From NCBI GenBank assembly GCA_963693315.1, contig OY856186.1, forward strand, positions 94,514,132 through 94,578,131: a stretch of DNA of 64,000 bases, written 5' to 3'. Position 1 is the first letter of the stretch, and each line of letters opens with the position of its first letter. Positions 11,443-22,979 of this stretch are shown in pieces. The translations under genes and the position numbers were made by a program. The notes beneath the pieces are model-generated. The model saw only the letters and a program-made list of their open reading frames with translations. It was not told where the DNA came from and searched no databases. Origin of the DNA: Diogma glabrata. Its lineage: Eukaryota; Arthropoda; Insecta; Diptera; Cylindrotomidae.

Positions 11443-12316
11443 TTTAGATGAATAAACCGCTTTTGGATTTGGTGCATCTTTTAGGAGAGAAACATTAAAT
11501 TCAATTGGAATATCGCCAAAGCCGGGAATTTTATACATTCCTGGACCACGTGAAAACAAAACACCTTTAGATGAGTATACCATTTCTTCAATGGTAAACA
11601 ATCCATATCCTTGAACAAATCCTCCCTCAATTTGTCCAATATCGATTGCGGGATTCAAACTTGAGCCTACATCCATAACAATATCAGTTCGAATCACCTT
11701 ATGATCTCCTGTTAAACAATCGATTTCAACTTCAGAACATCCGGCACCAATTGTAAAATAGTTAAACAGTTTGCCCTTATTTGTTTTGATATCATACGCT
11801 AATTCAGGGGTTGCATAGAATCCTGTTGCAGATAATGATATTCTATCACAATACGCCTGTGTTATCCAAAAGTTCCATTCTTTATCCGGATGTTTCTCTT
11901 TTATTGGTTCCAGTCTTTTCAATATTTTCTCACAAGCTTTTATTATAGCCATTCCATTTAAATCAGATGATGCACTTGCAGCGGTTGGTGATGTATTTGG
12001 CACCTTATCTGTTGATGATTCAGATATATGAATTTTATCGATCGGTAAGTTCAGACAACGCGATGCAACTTGTATCATTTTAGTATGTAATCCTTGTCCC
12101 ATTTCCGTACCACCATGCGATATTAACACAGATCCATCTAAATAAACGTGAACCAATGCGCCAGCCTGATTAAGAATACGAAGTGTATAAGCAATACCAA
12201 ATTGTGTTGGGACAATACTTAGTCCTCGTTTTTTCCAACGATTTTCTTTATTAAACTTGCTCACTTCAAGTTGCCGTTGGTGAAATTTGGAGTTTGTTAT
12301 GACTTCATTCCAACAT
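11443..12316 (-). CDS. Xdh: Xanthine dehydrogenase, molybdenum-domain exon
   Basis: The exon begins at 12316 after a TTTTCAG acceptor. Its first base completes an Arg codon split 2+1 with the upstream exon (AG|A), followed by '[20 protein letters not shown]'. It encodes 291 residues of the molybdopterin domain: '[15 protein letters not shown]', '[20 protein letters not shown]', '[20 protein letters not shown]', '[10 protein letters not shown]', '[20 protein letters not shown]', '[15 protein letters not shown]' and 'NPKAVYSSK'. These are hallmark cofactor-contacting and dimer-core segments of XDH. The donor is GTAACT at 11442. The apparent stop after 'YSSKV' seen when reading on is intronic. 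No damage is visible. The enzyme oxidises hypoxanthine to xanthine and urate and is needed for pteridine eye pigment in flies. Confidence 0.95.
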
Positions 12317-12401
12317 CTGAAAATACATTCATTCGATAAATAATTTTTATCAATTTATATCCATAACGCGGGGTAAAAAATACATATTAAAACAATAGTT
12401 A

Positions 12402-14452
12402 AAATATGGAGGGGCTGAAATCTCACAGCTCTGAGATTTCAAGACTTCGGTCTGGGTTAAGGATTTTGATATAGTTTTCGGCAAAAAACTTTCATGAGGA
12501 CATGGTTTTTAGTTTTGGGCAGCAATGTATATCACACATAAATCTTTGTTAAACTACATTGTATTTTTATCTCTGTTTAGAAATTTATTACACAACTAAC
12601 ACGAAACAACAATACTTTGCCGGAAAATTATAACAGATCATAAATTAACATAATTTAGTGAAAAGATGATACACTCAGCAAACTGCTCAAAAACTTCTCC
12701 ATTTAGCGTTTCGAGGAAATATTACAAAATCACAAATTCATATTTCTTTCAAAATTCCAAAAACATTTTAAAAATTAAATAAAATCAAACTTTTTTCAAA
12801 ATTCTAAAAATATTCCAAAAATTATAATGAAATCAAATATTTAAACTTTTTCTAAATTCCAATAATATTCCAAAAATTCTTAAAAATTCAAACTTTTCCA
12901 AAATTCTTAAGATATTGCAAAAATTATAACAAAATCAAAAATTCAAACTTTTTTCAAAATTCCAAAAATTATATTAAAATGAAAAATTTTAAATTTTTCA
13001 AAATTCTATAAATATTGCAAAAATTATAACAAAATCGAAAATTGAAACTTTTTTCATAATTCCAAACTTATTCCGTTTTCTAAATTCCAATAGTATTCCA
13101 AAAATTCTTCAACATTCAAACTTTTATCAAAATTCTAAAAATATTGCAAAAATTATTACAAAATCAAAAATTGAAATTTTTTTCAAAATTCCAAAAATTA
13201 TAATAAAATCAAAAATTTAAAATTTTTCAAAATTCTAAAAATATTCCAAAAATTCTTAATTAATTCTTCTTAATTCTTCTTAATTCTTCTTCTTTCTTCT
13301 TTTAACAGATAAAATATAACAAAAAATTCTTACAAAATCAAAAATTAAAACATTTTCCAAAATTCTAAAAATATTGCAAAAATTATTACAAAATCAAAAA
13401 TACAAACTTTTTTCAAAATTCCAAAAATATTTCAAAAACTATAACAAATTCAAAAATGTCCATGTCCTCTTTCATTTGCAATTACATTTACGTCATAAAA
13501 ACAGCTACATTTTTCCCCCCAAAAATTGACTAAAAAAATCAATGAAATCATCTTTCTGACACACTGGACATTATTTTTTTGACAAACTTATAATGCCATA
13601 GCTCTTAATAATATTAATAAAATTTCATTTCAAACAAATATTTCATTTTATTTTTTTCCAGCATATTGGGTAAAAAAATAAATAAAAATCTTTCTTTTGA
13701 CACACTTGACAACATTTTTTTGACAAACTTATAATGTCATAATTCTCAATAATAATAATAAAATTTCATTTCAAACAAACAATGTTATTTTTTTCCAAAA
13801 ATTGGGTAAAAATATAAATAAAAATCTTTCTTTTGACACACTTGACAAAATTTTTTTGACAAACTTATAATGCCATAATTCTCAATAATAATAAAATAAA
13901 ATTTCATTTCAAACATATAATTAATTTTATTTTTTCTAAAAAATTGGGTAAAAAAATAAATAAAAATCTTTCTTTTGACACACTTGACAACATTTTTTGA
14001 TAAACTTATAATACAATAATCTAGTTTTTGATCTGACATACCAATCCCTACCATCTAGATTTCTCCAAATTCAATGTTCCTACTCGTAATCACTTAAAAT
14101 GAACGTTTTTTAAGCAAAAAATATGAAAATTTGCTTTTTTTGACACACATAATGATTTTGTTGACACACTTCCGGTACAGTTATCGAACACAGCGTCCTT
14201 TCGGACCTGTCCCTTGAGTATACCCATTTTTAGAAAAACAATTTTTGAAATCCCTCCAGCGGTTTTCCCTGCAGCGTAGGTAATGCAGCGTAGGACAGAC
14301 AGACCTGCAGCGTAAGACAGACAGGCATACATATTTTTTTGCTACTTTAGAATCAGTAGGTTCTAAAACGTCGAGAAATGCCAAAAAAACGGGGGTAAAA
14401 ATTTCACTTTTGGCTCATGAATGGAATACTTAGGTCTTTCAGACCGAAGTAA
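12402..14452 (+). repeat. Family A repeat, copy 1 (full length)
   Basis: This is the reference copy. The start is TATGGAGGGGCTGAAATCTC with a small hairpin (TCTCA...TGAGA), then GACTTCGGTCTGGG. Next come an AT-rich array built on CAAAATTCCAAAAATATT-type units and a second array of about 130-bp units containing TTGACACACTTGACAACATT and ACTTATAATGCCATAATTCTC (here three to four units, about 13550-14020). The unique 3' part has TCCGGTACAGTTATCGAACA, TCCTTTCGGACCTGTCCCTT and AACGTCGAGAAATGCCAAAA. The end is ACTTAGGTCT TTC AGACCGAAGT, a hairpin that is also inverted to the 5' ACTTCGGTCT. There is no coding capacity. Confidence 0.85.
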
Positions 14453-14596
14453 TAATTATCCTATTGTAGAACCGTTCTATCAAACGTTTGCATTTGCAGA
14501 ATAAATAAATCTGAAATAAATTAACGAAACATCCACATGAGTAGATGTGTTGTTATGGTTTTCCATATTATTCACCGTTTGTGTGCTTTTGTCACT

Positions 14597-15113
14597 TTTG
14601 AATTAAAATGCAATATTTAAAAATATTTGTCCTTAATATCCTTCACAAAAAGATTTATTGAGCACCCCAATGAAATTAACAGAAGCGATCCAAAATCCAG
14701 ATATGCTTAACATTTAAAAATAGAAAATCACAAATTCACCAATATCAACACAAATTTAACCATATTACATAAAAAAAGAAAAGGACAACATCTAGATAGA
14801 TTGGAAGAAATAGAAATATATAAACATAAAAACAATAACAACATTTTAAATGATAAAATCAACACTAAAACTAACAAAATATATGACATAATAATAACAG
14901 CAGTTGAAATAGTATATAAGTAATAGTTTAAGCAAAAATTGTAATAATAATTTAAGAACTGAGGATGACGTAAGTCGAAATCGATATTCTATAAGATAAT
15001 AAATAAAATTCAAATTGTTACTATAAGGAAGTTTATATTATTATTAATAAAATAAAAAAAGAAATTAAAAATAAACAGTAAAAAGTATATTTTTAAATAT
15101 TGCATTTTAATCC
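14597..15113 (+). mobile_element. Penelope-like element, truncated 3' fragment with inverted flanks
   Basis: From about 14670 it matches the 3' part of the element at 50412-52535 nearly base for base: the end of the ORF ('KKRKGQHLDRLEEIEIYKHK'), then AAGTCGAAATCGATATTCT and the tail ATTTTTAAATATTGCATTTT. The left flank (about 14600-14625) carries the reverse complement of that tail, ATTAAAATGCAATATTTAAA. So the copy is bounded by an inverted repeat of about 25 bp, as expected for the inverted 'pseudo-LTR' arrangements of Penelope elements. It is 5' truncated and not coding. Confidence 0.8.
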
Positions 15114-15534
15114 TCATGATACTCAAATTAAATTAACATGAATGTTTAAGAAATTTACATACATAAACTACTTTATAAATAATATTACGTTTTACATTTT
15201 TAATCAAAAGTGTTGTGTAGTCGGCATTAAAATACGTGTCATAATTAACATGAAAAATGGTAAAAAAATTTCTAAACGAATTCTCCTCGTTCGTTGATAA
15301 ATTCTCATAATTTTTTGAAAAATTCCTCAAGCAAGTGGTATTGTTAGCCTCAGCCCTCAGCATACGGTCTCGTGCTTTTATCATTACAGTTGCTTTCAAA
15401 GTTTTTGGCAAAAAATTATTTCGAATTATCACCGCCCTTGGGAAATTGCAACTGATAATTGCCCAAGAACGTTGATATAATTCAATAAATTTTTGTGAAA
15501 ATTTTGAAAAAATTCACGGTTATGGGAAATGTTA
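15114..15534. other. AT-rich spacer in Xdh intron
   Basis: No recognised gene. A minus-strand open frame of about 100 codons (15432-15133) shows no family motif and is probably chance. Confidence 0.4.
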
Positions 15535-15780
15535 TAAAGAGTGAATGAAAACTATAGCGGTGGGTTCATAATCTAAAATGTTGTTTGGAGGGGGTTGAAA
15601 GTTGAGATTTTGAAAAAAAAATTATTTTTTACCTTGACGAGTTGGGTGTCATATGAAAGGTGAATTTTATCCTAGTCCAAAACAATGTGTTTTGTATTTT
15701 TCGAAAGCACAGTTTTCGACTTATGTTCAAACATGAAACATTTTTTCCTGTGAACCTTGACCTTATTTCATGGAGTTTTG
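15535..15780 (+). repeat. Family C dispersed repeat, internal fragment
   Basis: It carries the ordered blocks GAATGAAAACTATAGCGGTG, GGAGGGGGTTGAAAG, CCTTGACGAGTTGGGTGTCA, ATATGAAAGGTGA and a TTTTCGAAAGCACAGTTTTC stretch, matching internal units of 22980-24640. Confidence 0.75.
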
Positions 15781-16956
15781 ATTCAAATCAAAACGGAAGT
15801 ATTTTAAATTGGTTGGGATTATATTTAATTTTTACATAAACAGAACATGCGGTTGACGCAACTTTACCGTTCTGCACCTGTACAGTTGTTGAACCAATTT
15901 TGGGGTTTGATTTGTCATATTCACTCTGGCTGCAAGTTTTAGACAACCGTATTTCGATTTGAAATAGAACATGTTTTTTTAGTAAGAGTTTCACACTGCA
16001 TTTTATTTGTTGAAATTATTCTTTATGTCACTTTTATTTTTGTCTAACTCTACTTTGCTGTTTAACAAAAACTAAGCTTTCCAGCATCTATTTGTTGATT
16101 GATCTCGAATATTTTGCTACGTTTCAAAATTAGCGTAGCTATTTCACCAATTTTCGATTTTAGATTCTCCTTTTATTTCCTCTTTATGGTTTCCCTATTT
16201 ATATGTTTATACAATGATTTTTAGTCCTTAATCCTTTAATCCTTAATCCTTTAAAATTTTATACCTCAAAATTATTTATTCAATCAAGAAGGCGTTGTTT
16301 AAATTATAACCTCAATGGTCCTTTCCACACTTTTATGCAGTGCAGCACATCAATCCTTTATTCCTTACCTCTTTGCCGAGATGCTTATAAACTAAATTGG
16401 AGCTGCCATATTTAAATTTAGTTTATATGAGTCAGCGCAACACACACGGAAAAAAATTATTTTCAATTTTTCAAGATTTCGAAATTTTAAATATCAATCA
16501 TTAATCATTTTCATAAAAAAATCTTCATTCAATAAATTTTTCAATGAAATCAAACAATATTCCACTGTGATTTAAAATACCAAGAGTATAATATTATTTT
16601 GAGACAAAAATGCTTTAATTTAGGAAAATAGTGATTTAATTCGAAACAAATTTGATTGAATTCAAAATGTTTTATGAACTTTTATTCCAAAAGCGAAAAC
16701 ATTTAAATCAAAATGTTATTTTACGTTTTTTACGTTTTGAGTTAAGCATTTTTGTTTAATATTTATAAAATCATTACCAAAATATTTTTAATCAGTATTA
16801 AATACTCTAATTCAAAACTAAGTATTCTTAACTAAAATTTGTAAAAAAAATTTGAGAAGACTAAAATAAATGGATCAAAATATTTTCTTTTGGTTGAAAT
16901 TTATTTATATTAATTGCATAAACTATAGATTTAGTGCTTTTGATTCAAAATACTAA
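15781..16956. other. AT-rich intronic sequence, nothing recognised
   Basis: It contains a few small reiterations (CTTTAATCCTTAATCC near 16230) but no gene, terminal repeats or match to the other families in the window. Confidence 0.45.
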
Positions 16957-19070
16957 AATATGGAGGGGCTGAAATCTCACAGCTCTGAGATATCAAGACT
17001 TCGGTCTGGGTTAAGGATTTTGATATAGTTTTCGGCAAAAAACTTTTATGAGGACATGGTTTTTAGTTTTAGGCAGCGATGTATATCAAACATAACTTTT
17101 TGTTAAAGTACATGTATTTTTTATCTTTGTTTAGATATGTATTACAAAACTAACACGCAACATCAATACGTTGTCTGAAATTTATAACAGATCATAAATT
17201 AACATAATTTAGTGAGAAGATGATACACTCAGCTAACTACTCAAAAACCTCTCCATTTCGAAAACCTCTCCAGCGTTTCGAGAAAAAATTTCAAAATTAC
17301 AAATTCATATTTCTTTCAAAATTCCCAAAATATTGTAAAAATTAAATAAAATCAAACTTTTTTCAAAATTCTAAAAATATTCCAAAAATTATTACAAAAT
17401 CAAAGATTGAAACTTTTTTCAAAATTCCAAAAATTATAATAAAATCAAAAATTTAAAATTTTTCAAAATTCTAAAAATATTCCAAAAGTTCTTTCAAAAT
17501 CAAAAATTAAAACTTTTTCCAAAATTCTAAAAATATTGCAAAAATTATTACAAAATCAAAAAAACAAGCTTTTTTCAAAATTCCAAAAATATTTCAAAAA
17601 CTATAACAAATTCAAAAATGTCTATGTCCAATTTCATATGCAATTACATTTACGTCATAAAAACAGCAAATTTTTTTTTTCCAAAATATTGGCTAAAAAA
17701 ATAAATGAAACCATTTTTTGACACACTTGACATTATTTTTCTGACAAACTTATAATGCCATAATTCGCTATAATACTAATAAAAATTTAAAATTCAAAAA
17801 CTCTATTTTCTTCAAAATTCTAAAAATATTACAAAAATTACAACAAAATCGAAAATTGAAACTTTTTTCAAAATTCCAAAAATATTTCAAAAATTAGAAT
17901 AAAATCAAACAAAATCAAATTTTGACAAACTTATAATGCCATAATTCTCAATAATAATAATAAAATTTCATTTCAAACAAATAATCAATGTTATTTTTTT
18001 CCAAAAATTGGGTATAAAAATCTTTCTTTTGACACACTTGACAACATTTTGTTGACAAACTTATAATGCAATAATCTAGTTTTTGATCTAACATATCAAT
18101 CCCTATTATCAAGATTTCTGCAAATTTAATGTTCCTACTCGTAATCACTTAAACTGATCGTTTTTAAAGTCAAAAATTTGAAAATTTGCTGTTTTTGACA
18201 CACATAATGATTTTTTTGACACACTTTCGGTACAGCTATCGAACACAGCGTCCTTTCGGACCTGTCTCTTGAGCAAACCTATTTTTAGAAAAATAATTTT
18301 TGAAATCCCTCCAGCGGTTTTCCCTGCAGTGTAGGTAATAAGCGACGGACGGCCGGCCGGCCGAAAGACAGGCAAACATTTTTTTTTGCTTTTTTATAAT
18401 CAGTAGGTCCTTAAATGTCGAGAAATGCCAAAAAAGTGGAGGTAAGAATTTCACTTTTGGCTCATGAATGTAATAGACTAAGAGCTCACGACGGCCAGAC
18501 CTTCGTTATTTTATAAAAGCTGAAAGTTTCTCTGCGCATACCCCCTACTGAGGTAGGATCGATTAGCAACATATGAAGTTTGGATTATGGTGGCTTTGGC
18601 AGGGAGCAGGTACCAAAGGGACCTTTAAAGTTTCGTGAAAGTATAAAAGGTAATTTTTTTATATATTTTTAGGGGTAGTATTAGAAGTCACGTCACCCAT
18701 TGTCAGACACTTACTATCGTGGTAACCCCCTGCCAGACACCCTTAAACATTATCAATTTGTTAGAGTTTAAGGGTGTTTGGCAGGGGGTTACCACGATAG
18801 TAAGTGTCTCGCAATGGGTGACGTGACTTCTAATACTATCCCGAAGAATATATAAAAAAATTACCTTTTATACTTTCACGAAACTTTGGAGACCCCTTTG
18901 TTACCTGTTCCCTTCCAAAGTCACCATGATCCAAACTTCCTATGTCGCCAATTGTTCCTACCTCAGTAGGGGGTATGCGCAGAAAAACTTTCAGCTTTTA
19001 TAAAATCATGAAGGTCTGGCCGTCGTGGGCTCTCGGTCTGTAATACTTAGGTCTTTCAGACCGAAGTAAT
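16957..19070 (+). repeat. Family A repeat, copy 2, interrupted by a palindromic insertion
   Basis: It starts with TATGGAGGGGCTGAAATCTC and GACTTCGGTCTGGG as in copy 1 and runs through a shortened array to the GCTCATGAATG segment at 18470. There it is split by the palindrome 18476-19040. It resumes at 19041 with TAATACTTAGGTCTTTCAGA and ends with CCGAAGTAAT at 19070. The variable CCGGCCGGCC stretch near 18350 is in the 3' unique part. Confidence 0.85.
18476..19040. mobile_element. Near-perfect palindromic foldback element, about 560 bp
   Basis: Two arms of about 265 bp meet near 18758. The left reads AGAGCTCACGACGGCCAGAC ... ACCACGATAGTAAGTGTCTG as the opposite strand; the right returns GTGTCTCGCAATGGGTGACG ... 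CTGGCCGTCGTGGGCTCT. The termini GACTAAGAGC and GCTCTCGGTC pair imperfectly. TAATA occurs on both sides (18471-18475 and 19041-19045) and may be the target duplication, because the uninterrupted family A sequence has one TAATA there. It has no coding content. Confidence 0.85.
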
Positions 19071-20300
19071 TCATAAACTCTTTTTTTTTCAAAATTCTAA
19101 AAATATTGCAATAATTATAACAAAATCAAGAATTGAAACTTTTTCCATAATTCCAAAAATATTCAAAAAATTTGAATAAAATCATATATTAAAACTTTTT
19201 CTAAATTCCAATAATATTCCAAAAATTCTTAAAAATTCCAACTTTTTCCAAAATTCTAAAAGTATTGCAAAAATTATAACAAAATAAAAATTGAAATTTT
19301 TTTCAAAATTCCAAAAATAAAATCAATAATTTAAAATTTTTCACAATTCTAACTAAATATATTCCAAAAATTCTTACAAAATCAAAAATAAAAAATTTTT
19401 CCAAAATTCTAAAAATATTGCAAAAATTATTACAAAATCAAAGATTCAAACTTTTTTGAAAACTCCAAAAATATTTCAAAAACTATAACATATTTACAAA
19501 TTTTCCATGTCCTCTTTCATTTGCAATTACATATACGTCATAAAAACAGCTACATTTTTTTTCTAAAAAACTGGCTAAAAAAAATAAATGAAATCATTTT
19601 TTGACACACTTGACATTATTTTTTTGACAAACTTATAATGCCATAACTCTCAATAATAATAATAAAATTTCATTTCAAACAAACAATTTTATGTTTTTCC
19701 AAAAAATTGGGTAAAAAATAAATAATAATCTTTCTTTTGACACACTTGACAACATTTTTTTGACATACTTATAATGCCATACTTCTCAATAATAATAATA
19801 AAATTTCATTTCAAACAAATAATTAATTTCATTTTTTTTTCTCCAAAAATTGGGTAAAAAAATAAATAAAAATTGTTCTTTTGACACACTTGACAACATT
19901 TTTTTGGCAAACTTATAATGCAATAATCTAGTTTTCCATCCTACTCGTAATCACTTAAAATGAACGTTTTTTAAGCCAAAAATATGAAGATTTGCTGTTT
20001 TTGACACACTTAACGATTTTTTTGACACACTTCCGGTACAGTTATCGAACACAGCGTCCTTTCGGACCTGTCCCTTGAGTATTATACCTATTTTTAGAGA
20101 AAAAACATTTTTGAAATCCCTCCAGCGGTTTTCCCTGCAACTCCCGGACGGACGGCCGACAGACAGACATGCATTTTTGTTTGTTTGCTGTTTTAGAATC
20201 AGTAGGTCCTAAAACGTCGAGAAATGCCAAAAAAAGTGGGAGCTAGAATTTAACTTTTGGCTCATGAATGTAATACTTAGGTCTTTCAGACCGAAGTAAT
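19071..20300 (+). repeat. Family A repeat, copy 3 (5' truncated, in tandem with copy 2)
   Basis: It begins directly after the hairpin of copy 2 within the CAAAATTCTAAAAATATT array, contains three of the 130-bp units and the 3' unique block, and ends with the AGACCGAAGTAAT hairpin at 20300. Head-to-tail joining at the 3' hairpin is notable. Confidence 0.85.
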
Positions 20301-20367
20301 TTTGAAATTGAAAATCTTTTGCAACATTTTGACAGTTCATAGTATTCTTTAATTTTAATTAATAATA

Positions 20368-21805
20368 ATTACTTCGGTCTGAAAGACCTAAGTATTCCAT
20401 TCATGAGCCAAAAGTGAAATTCTTACCCCCACTTTTTTGGCATTTCTCGACGTTTTAGGACCTACTGATTCTAAAAAAGTAACAAAAAAAATGTATGTCT
20501 GTCTGCCGTCCGTCCGTCCGTCCGTCATTACCTACGCTGCAGGGAAAACCGCTAAAAGGATTTCAAAACTTTTTTTTCATAAAATAGGTATACTCTAGGG
20601 ACAGGTTCAAAAGCACGCTGTGTTCGATAACTGTACCGGAAGCGTGTCAAAAAATCATTATGGGTGTCAAAAACAGCAAATTTTTATTTTTTTGGCTTAA
20701 AAAACGTTCATTTTAAGTGATTACGAGTAGGAACATTGAATTTGGAGAAAATCTTGATGGTCGGGATTGGTATGTGAGATCAAAAACTAGATTACTGCAT
20801 TATAAGTTTGTCAAAAAAATGTTGTCAAGTGTGTCAAAAGAAAGATTTTTATTTATTTTTCACCCAATTTTTTTAGAAAAAAAATAAAATTAATAGTTTG
20901 AATGACATGAAATTTTATTATTATTATAGAGAATTATGGCATTATAAGTTTGTCAAAAAAATAATGTCAAGTGTGTCAAAAAACCATTTCATTTATTTTG
21001 TTAGCCAATTTTTTGGAAAAAAAAATTAGCTGTTGACGTAAATGTAATTGAAAATGAAATTGGACATGGAAATTTTTGAATTTGTTATAGTTTTTAAAAT
21101 ATTTTTGGAATCTTGAAAAAAGTTTGAATATTTGATTTTGTAATAAATTTTGCAATATTTTTAGAATTTTGGAAAAATTTTAATTTTTGATTTTATTATA
21201 ATTTTTGGAATTTTGAAAAATATTTCAATTTTTGATTTTGTAATAATTTTTGCAATATCTTTTAGAATTTTGGAAAAAGTTTCAATTTTTGATTTTGTTA
21301 TAATTTTCGCAATATTTTTAGAATTTTGGAAAAGTTTAAATTTGTAAGAATTTTTGGAATATTATTGGAATTTAGAAGAAGTTTAAATATTTGATTTTAT
21401 TCTAATTTTTGGAATATTTTTAGAATTTTGGAAAAAAGTTTGATTTTATTTCATTTAACAATATTTTTGGAATTTGAAAGAAATATGAATTTGTGATTTT
21501 GTAATATTTTCTCGAAACGCTAAATGGAGAGGTTTTTGAGTAGTTAGCTAAGTGTATCATCTTTTCACTAAATTATGTTAATATATGATCTGTTATAATT
21601 TTCCGGCAACGTATTGATGTTTCGTGTTAGTTGTGTAATAAATTTCTAAACAGAGATAAAAAGTACTTTACTTTTTATTATTTACTTTAACAAAGAGTTT
21701 TGTATATATACATCGCTACCCAAAACTAAAAACCATGTCCTCATAAACGTTTTCTGCCGAAAACTATATCAAAATCCTATATTAAAATCCTTAATCCTCC
21801 ATATT
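20368..21805 (-). repeat. Family A repeat, copy 4 (tail to tail with copy 3)
   Basis: Its 3' hairpin ACTTCGGTCT GAA AGACCTAAGT opens at 20371, about 70 bp after the hairpin of copy 3, and the element runs in reverse through GGTTTTCCCTGCAGCGTAGG-type sequence (minus strand), the arrays and ATGTCCTCATAAA to CCTCCATATT near 21805. The 5' subterminal GACTTCGGTC segment is deleted here. Confidence 0.85.
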
Positions 21806-21899
21806 GTAATAATTAAATTTTTGTTATTAAAATTGTCTATATAAATATTAAAAGCAAGTAAGTATCAAATTGTAGAAACTTTAACAAATTAAATTATAA

Positions 21900-22170
21900 T
21901 GTTAAATATTTTTTAAATGAAAATTTTCAGTGTGCAATGTGACTGCGTTGAAAAATTGACTAAGTATTTGCGAAATATACATCAAATGCGGTCTGGAAAT
22001 TCTGAATCGTTAAAATGTGTACTTAAAGGATGTGGTCAAGATTTTACAGATCGAAAGATTGATTTCAACACAATATTACTTGACAAATCAAATTGCTTCA
22101 CGGAACCATGGACGGACAATTTCATTCATCGTTTTTCACCAAATTATACATTCTCATAAAAATTAAGGTC
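21900..22170 (+). other. Possible decayed zinc-finger-like coding fragment
   Basis: An 80-codon open frame (21917-22159) follows a sequence resembling a splice acceptor (ATTTTCAG at about 21923-21930). After it the frame reads 'VQCDCVEKLTKYLRNIH' and later 'LKCVLKGCGQDF', spacing that resembles paired-Cys/His zinc-finger units but lacks a clean C2H2 consensus. I do not recognise the family. It could be a relic exon of a transposon protein or chance. Confidence 0.3.
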
Positions 22171-22309
22171 AATATTTAATTTTATAATATCATAAAACAA
22201 TTTTTAATTTTATATTTCCTCTTTTATATTTCCCTTTGATTCGTGGTTTATTAAAAAAATCTAACTAAACTGCGAAAAAACTAACAAGTGTCAACAAATC
22301 GGGTGTGAT

Positions 22310-22800
22310 GAACCAGCTGTCGGATGAACTTTATTCAGTCAATGGTAGCTCCCTCTATCTTAGCTATGGAGTATTCCTTGATGATGCCACGTTATTGCCA
22401 ACTCGAAGAATCGAGCCTTCATATAACTCTGTATGTATGCGTATGTATGAAGATCAGGGAATATGCCACTACCTAGATTATTAGCAACCACATTTTAGTT
22501 TTGTTCCTGCAAATTATTAAAACAAATTTGCTGTTTAACTTTTATTTAATTTTTTATTTTTTCGATCCTATCATGAAATATTGGCCTATGTCATATTTTA
22601 TATGTGATAGGTTTTATTGTTTAATTATTCCTTCTATAAAAAAAATGTTAAAAAACACAAATTTGCGTCCACCAACACCTTAGAACGCATGTTGTTGTGT
22701 AACCTTGGTCTTAAAAGGTTTTTATGTATCGCTGTGACACATATCGTAGTTCCTACTACACAACACAATTTATAAAAATGATTTAGCATTATTGTATTGT
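22310..22800 (+). repeat. Dispersed repeat D, copy 1
   Basis: Ordered blocks GGATGAACTTTATTCAGTCA, CCTCTATCTTAGCTATGGA, CAACCACATTTTAGTTTTGT, GATCCTATCATGAAATATTG, CGTCCACCAACACCTTAGAA and CCTTGGTCTTAAAAGGTTTT recur in inverse orientation and the same relative order at 56090-54745, where about 840 bp are inserted between blocks. No protein is recognised. Confidence 0.75.
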
Positions 22801-22979
22801 TTTCTTAACCCATTGAATAATGAACTTAAGCAATTGATTCTGAAAATTTTAAAGAATGATCATTATTCGATACTTTATGATTGTTTTAATCAAAGTCCTT
22901 TTTGATTGTATAAAATATTATGTTTCAAAGTTTCAATATTTTGTTTTTAAAAATCAACTTTTAAGTTAAAGTCTCTTAT

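Noticed and set aside
12700..13450. CRISPR-like regular repeats
   Set aside because: The short AT-rich reiterations lack constant repeats with unique spacers, and the sequence is clearly eukaryotic.
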